Under the pieces are notes generated by a model. It was not told the origin of the DNA, made no database searches, and saw only the letters and a list, made by a program, of their open reading frames with translations. DNA of 64,000 nt, taken from Parelaphostrongylus tenuis. Its lineage: Eukaryota > Nematoda > Chromadorea > Rhabditida > Metastrongylidae. Positions 9,987 through 21,529 of the stretch are shown here, in pieces (within the stretch, counting starts at the first letter, position 1; the number at the start of each line of letters is the position of its first letter). The stretch spans positions 248,001 to 312,000 of the forward strand of contig JAHQIW010000364.1 of NCBI GenBank assembly GCA_019055375.1. Direction: 5' to 3'. A program made the translations under genes and the position numbers.

Positions 9987-11627
9987 TAATGTCGGATACA
10001 GTGCAAATTGCGCAGTCTGACTTATAGTTCGACAGCTAAAGTGCTTTCGTTCTCTAAAACTACTATAAAGCCAGTGATGAATCGACACGTCTGGTAATCT
10101 GATTTGCCTTCCATTATCTTTATGTAAATGGTGCTTTGATAGGCGCCAATTTTCCTTTCATGATCATTGGAGACTAGTAGATTGTAAAAAAACGAACCAG
10201 TCGCCGGTTCAGTAAAGCTATTCTCTATACTCAACGATATACAAAAAAGAGTTTTTCTGATGTTCAATCAATGAGCAACTCGGTAAGCAAAGTAATAAGC
10301 GACTCGATTATGAGAGAGCTGAAAAGACTACAGCAATGGAAAAGATGATGAAGATATCACGCTATCCGTGTGTCGCAACTATCAGTCTGAAAGAATTTTT
10401 AAGCCTTCTTGAAATTGATACAAATTAGCTTGCCCCTTTCGGCGGCATCGGAGCCACCAAGACCCGTACTTCATCCTACTCTATAGCAAGGATGGGAGAC
10501 GCGTTTTTTGTGATAGCCCGTGATTGTGGTTATCACCCTTTACGAAAGGGGTTGAAACATTCTTCCAGACTGTGCTTGTAGCGAGGTTCAAAATCATCGA
10601 TTGAAAGGCAACTATCAGTCGTATATCATGGATTTCGATTACAAATAAAGCTCGATGTAGATGGCAAATATTCCGTGTTTATCAATGCGCTGACACGAAG
10701 TCCTCATAAATCGTCACTTTGGCTAATGGTTCACGGTATCGCCTCATCAGAGCCACAGTGATTCCAGTCGAGTGTCCACAACAGTTGTTCTTGCGATGTA
10801 GATCTTCGGAGCCGGTAGCGAGAGAATCGAGTTAAGTGGATCACTGCACGAATAGATCAGCCACTTCAGCGTCGTCTTTCAAACGGGATTTCAGCAATCC
10901 GGTATAACTCGGTAGTTTTCCAAGATCTATGAAGGTCTTTGGCTAATTTGTCAACCAATCTCTATTTTGTCCTACAGTGGCAATCCATCCTCCAGCAGTT
11001 GGATTAGTTAACTGACATTTAGGAAGGTAAACTTTGATTCAGTCTCATATTGATTTAACTGCTAATTACTGCCTAGTGATACCGGGTCGTTGGAGCCCTG
11101 TTTAGAAGAAGACGCTGAAGCCGCTACTTCATTCGTGCAATGATTTGATTCGTAACTGACTCAGTCTGATTCGTCTCGATGCGACGGCTACGAAGACAGT
11201 ATCGGAAGAAGAACAACTGCTGTGGATCCTTGACTCGTATCATCGTTGCTCTGATGGAGGCGATACCGGAGAAAGAGTAACCATAATTGAGTTTCATTGG
11301 CAACCTCTTGTCAGCCCATCAATACACATAGATAACATTCGTTCAACTGTGAAAGCAATTGTTATCTATCTTTCATTTTTATCCGAGAAAAGATGATCCA
11401 AGTAGTAACAATGGGTAGTGAAAGACTGTAAAAGAAAGAAGATGCCCTAAAAATACGTGCACTTCCAGTACACACAGAGTACGAATGACCGGGCTAGGCA
11501 GCGCTAACCACTGCGAATGGTGGACCAAAGTCTTATCACCAAGCACCAACTGTTGCCACTTACCGAGTTGTAGGAACGAGCTACCCTGTGGGTGTAGTAA
11601 AGATACTTTGCGGAATTTTGAACTTCC

Positions 11628-11700
11628 GGTGGGATTCGAACCCACGTCTCACCCTTTCCAGGGCGCGTGCTAACCAGATGCGCTACCGACGCTCCTGCTC
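11628..11700 (-). pseudogene. tRNA-like sequence (Ser-like anticodon GGA), copy A
   Basis: On the minus strand it reads GAGCGTCGGTAGCGCATCTG, an anticodon arm CGCCC-TGGAAA-GGGTG with a six-base loop, and a perfect T-arm GTGGGTTCGAATCCCAC. The acceptor ends do not pair. It looks like a tRNA-derived pseudogene rather than a working tRNA. Confidence 0.55.
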
Positions 11701-11969
11701 TGCCACCCGTCACTTAACCCTACATCTCACTCCTTTCTTTGTACTTTCTCCTATTACCGCTCAGAAGAGCGAGTCACTGGCACCGCATTGCTGCAGTGCC
11801 GCGGTCATCAGCGCGTGAGCGCGTTCTTCCCGCTCGCAACTCGCCCGTTTCCGTTTCATCGCGGCGGACGGGTGTCGCTTTTTAGTTGGGACTGTGAAAT
11901 ACATACTGCAGAAATGATTCTGTATAGTATGATTTCAAAGAGTTCTCCGGAGATCACAACTCAGCGGAA

Positions 11970-12076
11970 TTGTGCGTCGTACACGGCGCGGGTTTACTGC
12001 ATGCTCTTAACGCGTCTGTATATCGCGTAAACTACTTCGCTAATGCTTTGGAATACAAACATCACGACGCACAATT
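11970..12076. repeat. 13-bp inverted repeat around an 80-bp loop, copy A
   Basis: AATTGTGCGTCGT near 11970 is matched by its exact reverse complement ACGACGCACAATT near 12063. The same pair is kept in the second copy of the duplication near 15887 and 15985. Confidence 0.6.
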
Positions 12077-12217
12077 TCATGTCAGCGATAGGTCCCAGTA
12101 CCACGTTAGAACCAATCTTTTTAGTTCTCCATCCTTGGAATCAATTTTTTCCTGCGTTTGGAACAAACCTATGTAATTCTCTTGTCTGTTATATGCTCCG
12201 TGTTTTTCGTACACCTG

Positions 12218-12565
12218 CGCCTCTTCGCTGGCCACACTCTCTCATGCGCACTCTCTCCGATAGCAATGGTCTCTCGCCGAAAATGATTTTGGTACACATA
12301 AAAAACGTGTGTGGTTAAGAAAAAACACTCGTCCCTTTACAGTTATACTGCCGTCAGAATTCAGTGACGCTTTATGAGTTATGTAAGAAATATTTTGAAG
12401 TTTACCCTGTGATTTGATATTCTCTCATTTTGAACAATACCCAAAAGCTATCGCACCTACCGAAATTGAAAACAATGAACTGTGTATGTGTCTGCGCCTC
12501 TTCACCGGCCACACTCTCTCACGCACACTCTCTCCGATAGCAATAGTCTCTCGCCGAAAAGGAAA
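12218..12565. repeat. duplicated CACTCTCTC-rich segment within copy A
   Basis: GCGCCTCTTCGCTGGCCACA followed by CTCTCTCCGATAGCAA and TCTCTCGCCGAAAA occurs near 12220 and again near 12490. Copy B has it only once, near 16177. Copy A has therefore gained (or B lost) an internal unit of about 270 bp. Confidence 0.6.
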
Positions 12566-13440
12566 AATCAGGTGGGAAATTGATGTTTTCATATTATTAA
12601 ACTGAAACTAAGCTCGCATAAAACAAATTTGTCCTAAAATTCAACGCCTAGAATTTTTTTCACGGAATCTCGTTATCTCTGTTTTCCCCTTACTTTTGAA
12701 ATTTATCTTTTTTTTTTCGCTTTAGTTAGGTACCTTTTCTCTAGGAATCATGAAACACCGTATGTTTTACACTGCGGCGCGTATTTGTCCGTCTTTTTTT
12801 GCAAACATCTAACCGCTCTTATCTATAGAATCTAGAGTATTCCATTGAAGCCCCGATGGTCTCGCCTTCCAGGGACTAAAATTCCCAAGGCAAGCAGAAA
12901 TGTAGCCATAATCTGCATTCTGGTGCTCACCAAACTTAGCAATACTCGAAAAATTTCTGGTCGTTGAAAATTTAGTTTTGAGTGGGATTTCGTGTCACTC
13001 TCGAGCCAGTATCTATCGTTAAACTTTATCAACTTCCTACCAACAATGATCAAAAACGACTGTGCTTCAAAAGCCATTCCGGTCCGTAGCATGGGTTGCA
13101 AACATATTTGTTATTATAATTTCTTGCCTTTGCTGAGATTTGTGGTCACATAATTTTTTTAAAAATATTTTTTTATTGTTTTATCCAAATGAGAGATTAC
13201 GAAAACACTCTTAGCTTCGGTTTAGAGTTAAAAATCAAATCACGACTTATAACTGAAGTCGAATTTACAGACGAAAGCTTATTGATAAGAAACAAAAATT
13301 CTAGATTTAATCTTCCTTTCAACGATGTTATAATCTTGTAATTTATATATCCAATGATGTTAAGTGATGTGCAAAACTTTGAAACTCAGATCAGGAATAA
13401 TGGATATAAAAATTATGACATCCTACCACCGCTAAGCACA

Positions 13441-13618
13441 GAGCATGTGCGACGCAGTGGTTAGGGGTCTGCAGTCCATATAATAAATAGATTTCGATGG
13501 ATCTCACGCTCAAGGCTCCTCTATCCCTCCGGGGTCACGGACTTGTCTAGGGGGATAGTAGTACTGACTTGATACATCGGTAGAGCACCGTAAGTCACTG
13601 TTGTAAAACTTTAAGCGA
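13441..13618 (+). mobile_element. SINE family A, decayed (duplication copy A)
   Basis: GCATGTGCGACGCAGTGG, CTCACGCTCAAGGCTC, GTACTGACTTGATACATCGG and TAAGTCACTGT are recognisable SINE blocks with gaps. The matching remnant in copy B is at 17162, so the SINE predates the duplication. Confidence 0.6.
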
Positions 13619-13714
13619 TAAATAGAATCTATTTGTTTATACATATATCAATATCTGTCAGCGTAACTGGCTTCATTGACAATAAGTGCTTGCCAGGCCA
13701 AACCTTTGACGGAT

Positions 13715-13880
13715 GGTTGAAAGAGTGATGGCAAAACAGTAGCCTCGGTAGTGCAGCGAGTTAGCACGCACACTCAAAAAGAGTTGAAAACGGGTTCGAT
13801 TCTCGTCAAACATTGAAGATTCTACATATCACTCAACAATATTCGATATGTATTTGTAGCATCATACAACCGCTAAAAGC
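13715..13880 (+). repeat. tRNA-like hairpin repeat (duplication copy A)
   Basis: GCCTCGGTAGTGCAGCGAGT and ACGGGTTCGATTCTCGT form D-arm-like and T-arm-like halves between GAGTGATGGCAAAAC and ACATATCACTCAACA. CCGCTAAAAGCGGTTG at the right is the small terminal hairpin also seen at 38520 and 22850. Confidence 0.6.
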
Positions 13881-14083
13881 GGTTGAATGAAAAGAATGCT
13901 AATTGATTGTTCAGTAATCATGTAATCGTTTGAATAATTAAAGTTATTGAAGGGAAGCCGAACGAATTAATAGACCGAAATCTAATCAGACCACATCAAA
14001 TTTAACTGACACTGCAGTTTGTACACTTGAATTTTTTCTACTCGACGAGGCAAACTCCGCAGCCAATGTGGTAAAAAGGATCT

Positions 14084-14100
14084 CGCTCCCGGGTGGGCTC

Positions 14101-14136
<36 letters not shown>

Positions 14137-14156
14137 GCCTATTGCGCCACGGAAGC
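14084..14156 (-). tRNA. tRNA-Asn (GTT), copy A
   Basis: The 73-nt gene folds into a full cloverleaf. The acceptor GCTTCCG pairs with CGGGAGC, the anticodon arm is TTCGG-CTGTTAA-CCGAA with anticodon GTT, and the T-arm is GGTGGTTCGAGCCCACC. The A-box (TGGCGCAATAGGC) and B-box (GGTTCGAGCCC) are intact. A run of five T on the minus strand lies 5 bp past the end and would terminate RNA polymerase III. Nothing marks it as a pseudogene. A second gene is at 17818. Confidence 0.95.
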
Positions 14157-15308
14157 GTGATCGACCTTGGCAAACTCGTTTTATCCATTTTGAACAAAGT
14201 TAATAAGCGACTCGGTTGAGAGAGCTGAAAAGATTACGATAATTCAAAGGTTAATGAAGATATCACGCTTTTTCATGTATGTCAGCTATCGTCTGAGAGA
14301 ATTTTTAAGCCTTCTCGAAATTGACACGTAGTAACTTGCCCGTTTCGGCGGTATCGTCTGCGTCATCAGAGCCACAGGACCCTTACTTCACCGTACTCTA
14401 TAGCAAGGATGAGGAAACGGGAGACGTGTTTTTGTGATAGCCCGTGATTGTGGTTATCACCATTTTCGAAATTGCTCAAAACATACTTCCAGAATATGCT
14501 TATAGCGATCAAAAACGGTCGATTGAAAGGCAACTATCTGTCGTTGGATATCGATTACAAATAAACCTCGATGAAAATAATCAATATTCTGAGTCTATTA
14601 ATGCACTGACACGAAGTCCTCAGAAATCGTCACTTGGCTTATGGTTTACGGTATCGCCTCATCAGAGCCACAGTGATTCCAGTCGAATGTCCACAACAGT
14701 TGTTCTTGCGATGTAGATCTTCGGAGCCGGTAGCGAGAGAATTGAGTTAAGTGGATCACTGCACGAATGGATTGTCCACTTCAGCGTCATCTTTTGAACG
14801 CGATTCCAGCGAACCGGTATAACTCGGTAGTTTTCCAAGATCTATAAAGGTCGTTGGCTGATTTGTCAACCAATCTCTATTTTGTCCTACACTGGCAATC
14901 CATCCTCCAGCAGTTGTTTTAGTATTAACTAACATTCAGGAAGGTAAACTTGAATCAGTCTCATATTGATTTAACTGCTAATTACTGCCGAGTGATATCG
15001 GGTCGTTGGAGCCCTGTTTGAAGAAAACGCTGAAGACGCTAATTCATGCGTGCAATGATTTGATTCGTGACTGACAGAATGAATCAGTTTTGACTTGTCT
15101 CGATGCGACGGCTACGAAGACCGACATCAGGAGAAGAACAACTGCTGCGGATCTTTTGACTCATATCATTGTTGCTCTGATGAAGGCGATACCGCAGAAA
15201 GACTAGCCATAATCAAGTTTCATTAACAATCTTTGTCAGCTATCGTTACACATAAATCACATTCGTTCAACTGTGAAAGCAGATGTTTTCTGATTTTTAT
15301 CTGAGAAA

Positions 15309-16055
15309 AGATGATCCAAGTAGTAACAATGGGTAGTGAAAGACTGTAAAAGGAAGAAGATGCCCTAAAAATACGTGCACTTCCAGTACACACAGAGTAC
15401 GAATGACCGGGCTAGGCAGCGCTAATCACTGCGAATGGTGGATCAAAGTCTTATCACCAAGCACCAACTGTTGCCACTTACCGAGTTGTAGGAACGAGCT
15501 ACCCTGTGGGTGTAGTAAAGATACTTTGCGGAATTTTGAACTTCCGTGGGATCCGAACCCACGTTTCACCCTTTCCAGGGCGCGTGCTAACCAGATGCGC
15601 TACCGACGCTCCTGCTCTGCCACCCGCCACTTAACCCTACATCTCACTCCTTTCTTTGTACTTTCTCCTATTACCGCTCAGAAGAGCGAGTCACTGGCAC
15701 CGCATTGCTGCAGTGCCGCGGTCATCAGCGCGTGAGCGCGTTCTTCCCGCTCGCAACTCGCCCGTTTCCCTTTCATCGCGGCGGACGGGTGTCGCTTTTT
15801 AGTTGGGACTGTGAAAAACATACTGCAGAAATGATTCTGTATAGTATGATTTCAGAAAGTTTCCCGGCGATCACAACTCAGCGGAATTGTGCGTCGTACA
15901 CGGCGCGGGTTTGCTGCATGCTCTCAACGCGTCTATATATCGTGCAATCCACTACTTCGCTAATGCTTTGGAGTACAAACATAACGACGCACAATTTCAT
16001 GTCAGCGATAGGTCCCAGTACCACGTTAGAACCAACCTTTTTAGTTCTCTATCCT
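15309..16055. other. highly conserved block inside the duplication, copy B
   Basis: Partner of 11385-12135. A three-base loss (GTG) in the CTTCCGTGGGATC region and a few point changes are the main differences, and the 13-bp inverted repeat is retained. Confidence 0.5.
15545..15617 (-). pseudogene. tRNA-like sequence (Ser-like anticodon GGA), copy B
   Basis: It is nearly identical to 11628-11700, with a T-arm base changed (GTGGGTTCGGATCCCAC) so the B-box is slightly worse. Confidence 0.5.
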
Positions 16056-17161
16056 TTGAATCAATTTTTTTCCTGTAATAATAAATGTAATAAATGTAAT
16101 GAATATTGTGGAGTTTACCCTGTGATTTTGATATCCTCATCGAAGATTGAAAACAACGGATTGTGCATAAGTCTGCGCCTCTTCGCCAGCCACACTCTCT
16201 CATGCACATTCTCTCCGATAGCAATAGTCTCTCGCCGAAAATGAAAAATCAATTGGGAAATTAATGTCTTCATTTTATAGAACTGAAACTAAAATCGCAT
16301 AAAACAAATTTGTCCTAAAATTCCACGCGTAAAATTTTCCACGGAATCTCGTTATCTCTGTTTTCCCTTTTGAAATTTCTCTTTTTCCCCGTTTAGTTAG
16401 GTACTTTTTTTCTCTAGGAATTATGATGAAACGCCGTATGTTTTACACTGCGGCACTCGTGTTTGTCTGTCTTTTTTGCAAACATCTAACCCCTCCTATC
16501 TATAGTTTTAGGGTACTCGATTGAAGCCCCGATGGTCTCGACTTTCGGGGACCAAAATTTCAAAGGTTAGCAGAAATGTAGCCATAATACGCATTTTAAT
16601 GCTGACCAAACTTAGCAATGCTCGAAAAGTTTCTGGTCGTTGGAAATCTAGTTTTGAGTGGGATTCCGTGTCACTCTCGAGCCAGTATCTATCGTTAAAC
16701 TTTATCAACTTCCTATCAACAATGATCAACGACGACTGTGCTTCAAAACCATTCCTGTCCGTGTTCATAGCATGAGTTGTAAACCTAAACCTTACTAAAT
16801 TCCTGGCCCTTGCGGAGAGTTGTGGTCACATGAATTTTTTGAAAATTTTTTTGATTGTTTTATCCAAATAAGAGATTACGAGAGCACTCTTAAGCTTCGA
16901 CTTAGAGTTGAAAAATTGAATCACGACTTTCCACTGGCGTCGAATTTACGGACGAAAGCTTATTGATAAGAAACAAAAATTCTATATTTGATCTTCTTTG
17001 TAACGATGTTATAATCTTGTAATTATATATCCAATGATCTTGAGTGATATGCAAAACTTTGAACCTCAGACAGAAATCGAACTCGCAATTCATCCTTTCC
17101 AAAGTGCATAGGACTCAGTATTAGTGGATATAAAAATTATGACATCCTACCACCGCTAAGC

Positions 17162-17347
17162 ACAGAGAATGTGCAGCGCAGTGGTTAGAGGTCTGCAGCC
17201 ATATAATAGATTTCGATGGTTCGATGTCACGCTCAAGGCTCTTCTATCGCTCCTGGACCAGTGAATTGATACTGGACTTGTCTAGGGTGGTAGTAGTACT
17301 GACTTGATACATCGGTAGAACACCATAAGCCACTGTTGTAAAACTAT
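17162..17347 (+). mobile_element. SINE family A, decayed (duplication copy B)
   Basis: Counterpart of 13441-13618. GAATGTGCAGCGCAGTGG and GACTTGATACATCGG identify it. Confidence 0.6.
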
Positions 17348-17449
17348 AAGCGGTAAAATAGAATCTATTTGTTTACATATATCGATATCTGTCAGCGTAA
17401 TTGGCTTCATTGACAATAAGTGCTTACCAGGCCAAACCTTTGACGGATG

Positions 17450-17620
17450 GTTGAAAGAGTGATGGCAAAACAGTAGCCTCGGTAGTGCAGCGAGTTAGCA
17501 CGCACACTCAAAAAGAGTTGAAGACGGGTTCGATTCTCGTCAGACATTGAAGGTTCTACATATCACTCAACATTATTCGATATTATTTGTAGCATCATAC
17601 GACCGTAAAAAGCGGTTGAA
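17450..17620 (+). repeat. tRNA-like hairpin repeat (duplication copy B)
   Basis: Counterpart of 13715-13880, with the same GCCTCGGTAGTGCAGCGAGT and GACGGGTTCGATTCTCGTC halves. Confidence 0.6.
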
Positions 17621-17817
17621 GAAAAAGAATGCTTATTGATTGTTCAGTAATCATGTAATCGCTCGAATAATTAAAGTTATTGAAGGGAAGCCGAGCGAAT
17701 TAATAGATCAAAACCTAATCAGACCACATCAAATTTAGCTCGCACTGCAGCTTGTACACTCAGATTTTTTATACTTGACAAGGCAAACTCAGCAGCCAGT
17801 GTGGTAAAAAAACGTCT

Positions 17818-17834
17818 CGCTCCCGGGTGGGCTC

Positions 17835-17870
<36 letters not shown>

Positions 17871-17890
17871 GCCTATTGCGCCACGGAAGC
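17818..17890 (-). tRNA. tRNA-Asn (GTT), copy B
   Basis: Its 73 nt match the copy at 14084 throughout the cloverleaf, including anticodon GTT, the A-box and the B-box. Downstream on the minus strand a run of seven T provides a terminator. The flanks differ between copies while the tRNA body does not, which points to selection or gene conversion on the tRNA. Confidence 0.95.
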
Positions 17891-17984
17891 CTTGTAGAAT
17901 TTAACGAACTCGTTTGATCCATTTTGAACGGTCGATGAGAATTCTTTATTTGAGCAGTTTTTTAGAAAGTGTTATGATGTTATA

Positions 17985-18112
17985 ACTAAACTCCCGTATA
18001 TATCCAATAATGCTGATTGATATGTGAACCTTGAACCACAGCAAGGATTGAACTCGCGTTTCAATCCTTCTGGGAGCGCGTGCTAACCACTGCACAACCG
18101 CGACTCCTATTA
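17985..18112 (-). repeat. tRNA-like hairpin repeat copy
   Basis: GATTGATATGTGAACC on the left leads into the reverse of a tRNA-like core: ATTGAACTCGCGTTTCAATC and GCGCGTGCTAACCACTGC. The right-hand hairpin arm is missing. Confidence 0.5.
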
Positions 18113-18858
18113 TGTCCAGGGTTTTGCACTTCATACACTTCATTACATAAGGTTTAGTAATGTAAGTGAATAAATTATCATAGAATGACGGAATCTTAGC
18201 ATTAACACAACTTCCAAGGCCAAGCGGATTTGACAGTAATCGAAACATTTCTGAGCGATGCAAACGTAATCAAATAAAAATAATATCACTCACGATGAAG
18301 TCATATAAATTGAGGATCATAATGTGTGACAGCACTTCGGTGACTTTTCCCTGTAGGTTCCGAGAAGACGAATTGGCCGAAACAATAACCATCTATCCAG
18401 TAGAAGATATACTAACTAGCTATCTGCGCCATTTGAAAACCAAAAAATACAATTTTCTCGAGGGCCGAAATTGGGGGCGGAAAAGGGGACATCAAAAATT
18501 CATTCAGAAAATTACATCGGAATCCATCACCATTGAACTTTCTTCGTTCTCGGCTCGTTTTCTGTATAATGTGCCCAACGGTTTATCCAAGATTCGTTCA
18601 ACTTTAAAGCATTTTACATTTAGCAGCCAAAGATAGTGCTGCGTGAAAGTGTTAAATTAATAGGCATCTACTTCGCAGCATCTCTTGTCGAAAGTTGTCG
18701 CTTCCAGCGACAGCGTTTCAGATCTCTAAGCTCAATTTTGTCCATCGTCATCATTTGATATCCCAGGAGTAAAAATAAAGTTTGATGCACTATAACTAGA
18801 GTTGTCGTGGAAGTTTTTTATGTTAATACTCCTGAGATAATTGGTTAGAATCTATCCT
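18113..18858. other. unassigned stretch with one 113-residue frame
   Basis: A plus frame at 18295-18636 follows an acceptor-like CCCTGTAG at 18351-18358 and contains ETITIYPVEDILTSYLRHL. I recognise no family and there is no donor or poly(A) signal, so I do not call it a gene. Confidence 0.25.
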
Positions 18859-18965
18859 ATCTGACCGCCTTTAGCGGTGTTATGAAGTTATAATATATCC
18901 AGTGATGTAGAGTGATATGCAAAGATTTTCTGCATCAGGTGGGATTCCTGAGATACTGCCATGAA
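18858..18965. repeat. tRNA-like hairpin repeat, left-end fragment
   Basis: ACCGCCTTTAGCGGTGTTAT and GTAGAGTGATATGCAAAG followed by CATCAGGTGGGATTC are the left terminal hairpin and flank of the family. The element breaks off within the T-arm. Confidence 0.5.
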
Positions 18966-19936
18966 TTTGCAATAACCGATACTGTGTGGAATAAAGATAA
19001 AACTTGAATATTTTGAGCGTGTTAAGAAACTCTTTCCTCAACCTAGTATTATGGGAATGGCATAGAATAGATACTAAAGGTTACGTTGATAGGCACGGGG
19101 CGTCGCGCCGTCGCTTTCCTACGAGACGAAACACCACTATTATCTGTGCAAGCATGTCTGACTGGCGGCCTGCCTTCCCACGACAAGCGATGTCGTCATT
19201 ACAGTACCTGAGTGAGATTTGATGTCGAGCGATGAGAGGCAAAATGACTTTCATGGTCTTTAAAAGACGAGCGCACAACTGAGAAAAAGATAGCTCAAAA
19301 AAAGCTCTTGCTCTTAAATGTCACTCGTAATAACAACTCTATCCACCCTGTAAATCACATTAATTTGAATGGTTATGAGTATAAGTGATTGTAAAAGAAC
19401 CTTTTATTAGGCGGCTACATTACAAATTGGTTCCGAAAGTTAAGCAATGAATACTTACTAGTGCACTACTTCACATCTTATCTCTCACACATAAAAAAAA
19501 CGCTGGTACAAAACATGTACCGAACTCATAAGTGTTGACACGGGAGGATAAGATATTGAGCTGAGCCAAAAGTTCTGGGAATTTTTCTAAAATTTTGTTT
19601 TTTATATCTTGTGCCGTTTTTTATTGACCGTTTTGTTTGTAGTTAGCTAGTTCATTAATTTCAGCTCCAGAAAGCTTATTGAATAATATGATTTGCGTGT
19701 GTTGATCTGTTATTATAAGAAAAAGGTTCAACAATTTTTAAAGCAGTCCATGAGATTAATGAGGGTGGACGTGCTGGTACGGCTACTTTCGATCTTCAAC
19801 GGCCAACGATTTGAATCATTTCATGAGTTTAAGAAATATGTCAAGAGGTTTTGAATTCAAAGGAGCCGAAATGGTACTTCGAGCAGATGCGGGATCTAGC
19901 AGAACGATGACAGAAAGTCTTAGACAATGGTGGTCT
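18966..19936. other. unassigned stretch
   Basis: Two opposed short frames near 19004-19278 shadow one another and show no domain. Nothing else is supported. Confidence 0.3.
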
Positions 19937-20233
19937 ATGAAGAATAAAGGTTGAGCTTTCGGCGTTGATGAATTTCTGAGGGATGCGCCATGCTTCAATT
20001 TTTAACTTCGTCTGAGGTGATTGAATGCATATCTGGCCTTTACAATGACTCGCTGTGGCCTCTCGCTGTATTGAATCAGTGGTGCTTATCATCCCATAGA
20101 AGTCTAGACCAGTCCGGTCCCGATTTACCGACCCCGAAAGGATGGATGGCTTGGTGAGCCATGAGCGCGAGATCGAATTATCGACCTTGTGTGCGACGTA
20201 GTGAACCTCTAACCACTGCGCCACATGCGCTCT
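19937..20233 (-). mobile_element. SINE family A, near full-length copy
   Basis: The head is the complement of CCACTGCGCCACATGCGC at the right. The body has TCGGTCCCGATTTACCGACC-like sequence, and the tail is GATGAATTTCTGAGGGATGC at the left. A long open frame through it is a by-product of the repeat. Confidence 0.8.
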
Positions 20234-20689
20234 ATGGTGATCCATAGTTTGAAAAATAGTTGTTATTTTTTTTGTTGCTAATTCAAGCATAAAAAGCTTG
20301 AAGGAATAAAAATGTAAGGTCTGTACTTTGAATAACAGCTATCCTTGCTTTTGATGTTCATATGCGTATAAGAATGAGATTTTCAAAAATTTCCTAAAAC
20401 TTCTTGCTGAACCCTGGTCGAAGGGGATCGCTATACTTGGGATGAAAAGAGCCACCTTAAATGGCTATGAAAAAACGGTCACTCACGTCAGGTGAAAAGT
20501 AAGAGACAAACGCCATAGCGAAAACAGTGATGTATAAAACCTAAATAATAAGATAGCTTTAAAAGGGCCCTTCATAACAAACGAATCAAGCGCCGTTATT
20601 GATATATGTCAGAAAGATTCAAGTTTAGGAAATTGTGTAGGGAATTGTAAAAAATAGCCTTATATATATTGTCGTCATTTAATCCTGAA
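20234..20689. other. unassigned stretch
   Basis: No gene or repeat copy that I can support. Confidence 0.3.
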
Positions 20690-21070
20690 CCGCTTATATG
20701 ACCGTCTATGTAAAAGGAACTGTATGATGTTTTCTAAATCTAGAATCGGGACTGCATTAGTACAGATTCAATATACCTTATCTTTTGTAAGGCATGCCGC
20801 GATGAATACATTGGCGAACGGGAAGACCACTTTATGTCGCATGAAGAAGATCTAGGCGGAAAATCAAAAGGCACACAAATACCTTTCCAACTGAACATAG
20901 GATAGAAGGCATAGCGAACACAGTGTCAAGGTGGTGGCAATCCTGGAGCACGAGTGGAAAACGTCGGCGCGAAAAACCTTCGAAGCTTTTCGGGTAAATT
21001 CAAGTCTAGGAATGAAGAAAAGTGAAAGTATCCGAACACAGGAGATATGTAGCACCTTATCTCAGGTTGA
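20690..21070 (+). pseudogene. Penelope-like element GIY-YIG domain, decayed
   Basis: Read with frameshifts it gives a zinc-finger-like stretch and then CKACRDEYIGE, equivalent to the C-x-x-C-x-x-Y-I-G-E of the GIY-YIG endonuclease of Penelope-like retroelements. Further along it gives VVAILEHEWKTSARKTFEAF, matching the AREHKTSARKILE segment of the copies at 29289 and 46182. The sequence is distant from those copies, so it represents an older or separate lineage. Confidence 0.55.
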
Positions 21071-21529
21071 TTTTCCAGCCTGAATATCAGCTGACATCTA
21101 TATTCGACTTGACGTCCTGACTTGAGGGCTGGTTCAAACGTTATCCTGTACAAACAACATAGAAAGTCTCACATCTGGATAATACAGAGAGCGACTTTCG
21201 AAAAAGTGACTTTTGAAAAAACCGCACATTTTTTATTTTTAATTTTTCAGATTTAGATGCCGCGATTTGATGAGAGTCGATCTTTCAAGACTTCACATTC
21301 AATCGTAATGGAAACCCCCGTCAATCCTATGAATTCATTAGTCTTAAAAATATTGGTCCTAGCTATCAAGATTCCTTTTGTTTTTACTACTTTTTCGTGG
21401 TGTTATGGCAAGTGTACCTAAGAAATTTCACTTTCATGAAAAAGCTCTTCTTTAGTTGGGAGTTGAACCCGCTGTGTACTTATATGTTAGGAGGCGACAA
21501 ATCTTTAAGCCGATCTCATTCGCTGGGCA

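Larger units (their letters stand above)
11385..12135. other. highly conserved block inside the duplication, copy A
   Basis: By eye this block and 15309-16055 differ at only a few per cent of sites, while the rest of the duplication differs far more. It contains a pseudo-tRNA with a B-box, a GC-rich segment (CTGCAGTGCCGCGG, CGCGTGAGCGCG) and a 13-bp inverted repeat. The frames that run through it differ between copies by a frameshift, so conservation of a protein is unlikely. Confidence 0.5.
10290..14203. repeat. tandem duplication, copy A
   Basis: The unit begins TAATAAGCGACTCG and GAGAGAGCTGAAAAGA and ends just past the tRNA-Asn at ATCCATTTTGAAC. The same order of sequence recurs from 14204. 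Contents, left to right: an unassigned 1.1 kb, a strongly conserved block (11385-12130), repeated CACTCTCTC segments, a 300-bp tract at 12840-13100, a decayed SINE, a tRNA-like repeat and a tRNA-Asn gene. Copy A has about 300 bp near 12140-12420 that copy B lacks. Confidence 0.85.
14204..17935. repeat. tandem duplication, copy B
   Basis: It repeats the order of copy A from TAATAAGCGACTCGG to the second tRNA-Asn and the following ATCCATTTTGAAC. The head-to-tail arrangement implies unequal exchange or replication slippage. Small indels are scattered along it, and the tract around 12140-12420 of copy A is absent. Confidence 0.85.

Noticed and set aside
15705..16244. 179-residue plus-strand open frame
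   Set aside because: The matching frame in the other duplication copy is broken, so it is not conserved as a protein even though the DNA is.
18295..18636. 113-residue plus frame after an acceptor-like site
   Set aside because: No donor, no poly(A) signal, no recognisable family. Left as unassigned.
19841..20290. 149-residue minus-strand open frame
   Set aside because: Almost all of it is a SINE family A copy read in frame. Similar frames appear in the SINEs at 25885 and 6353.
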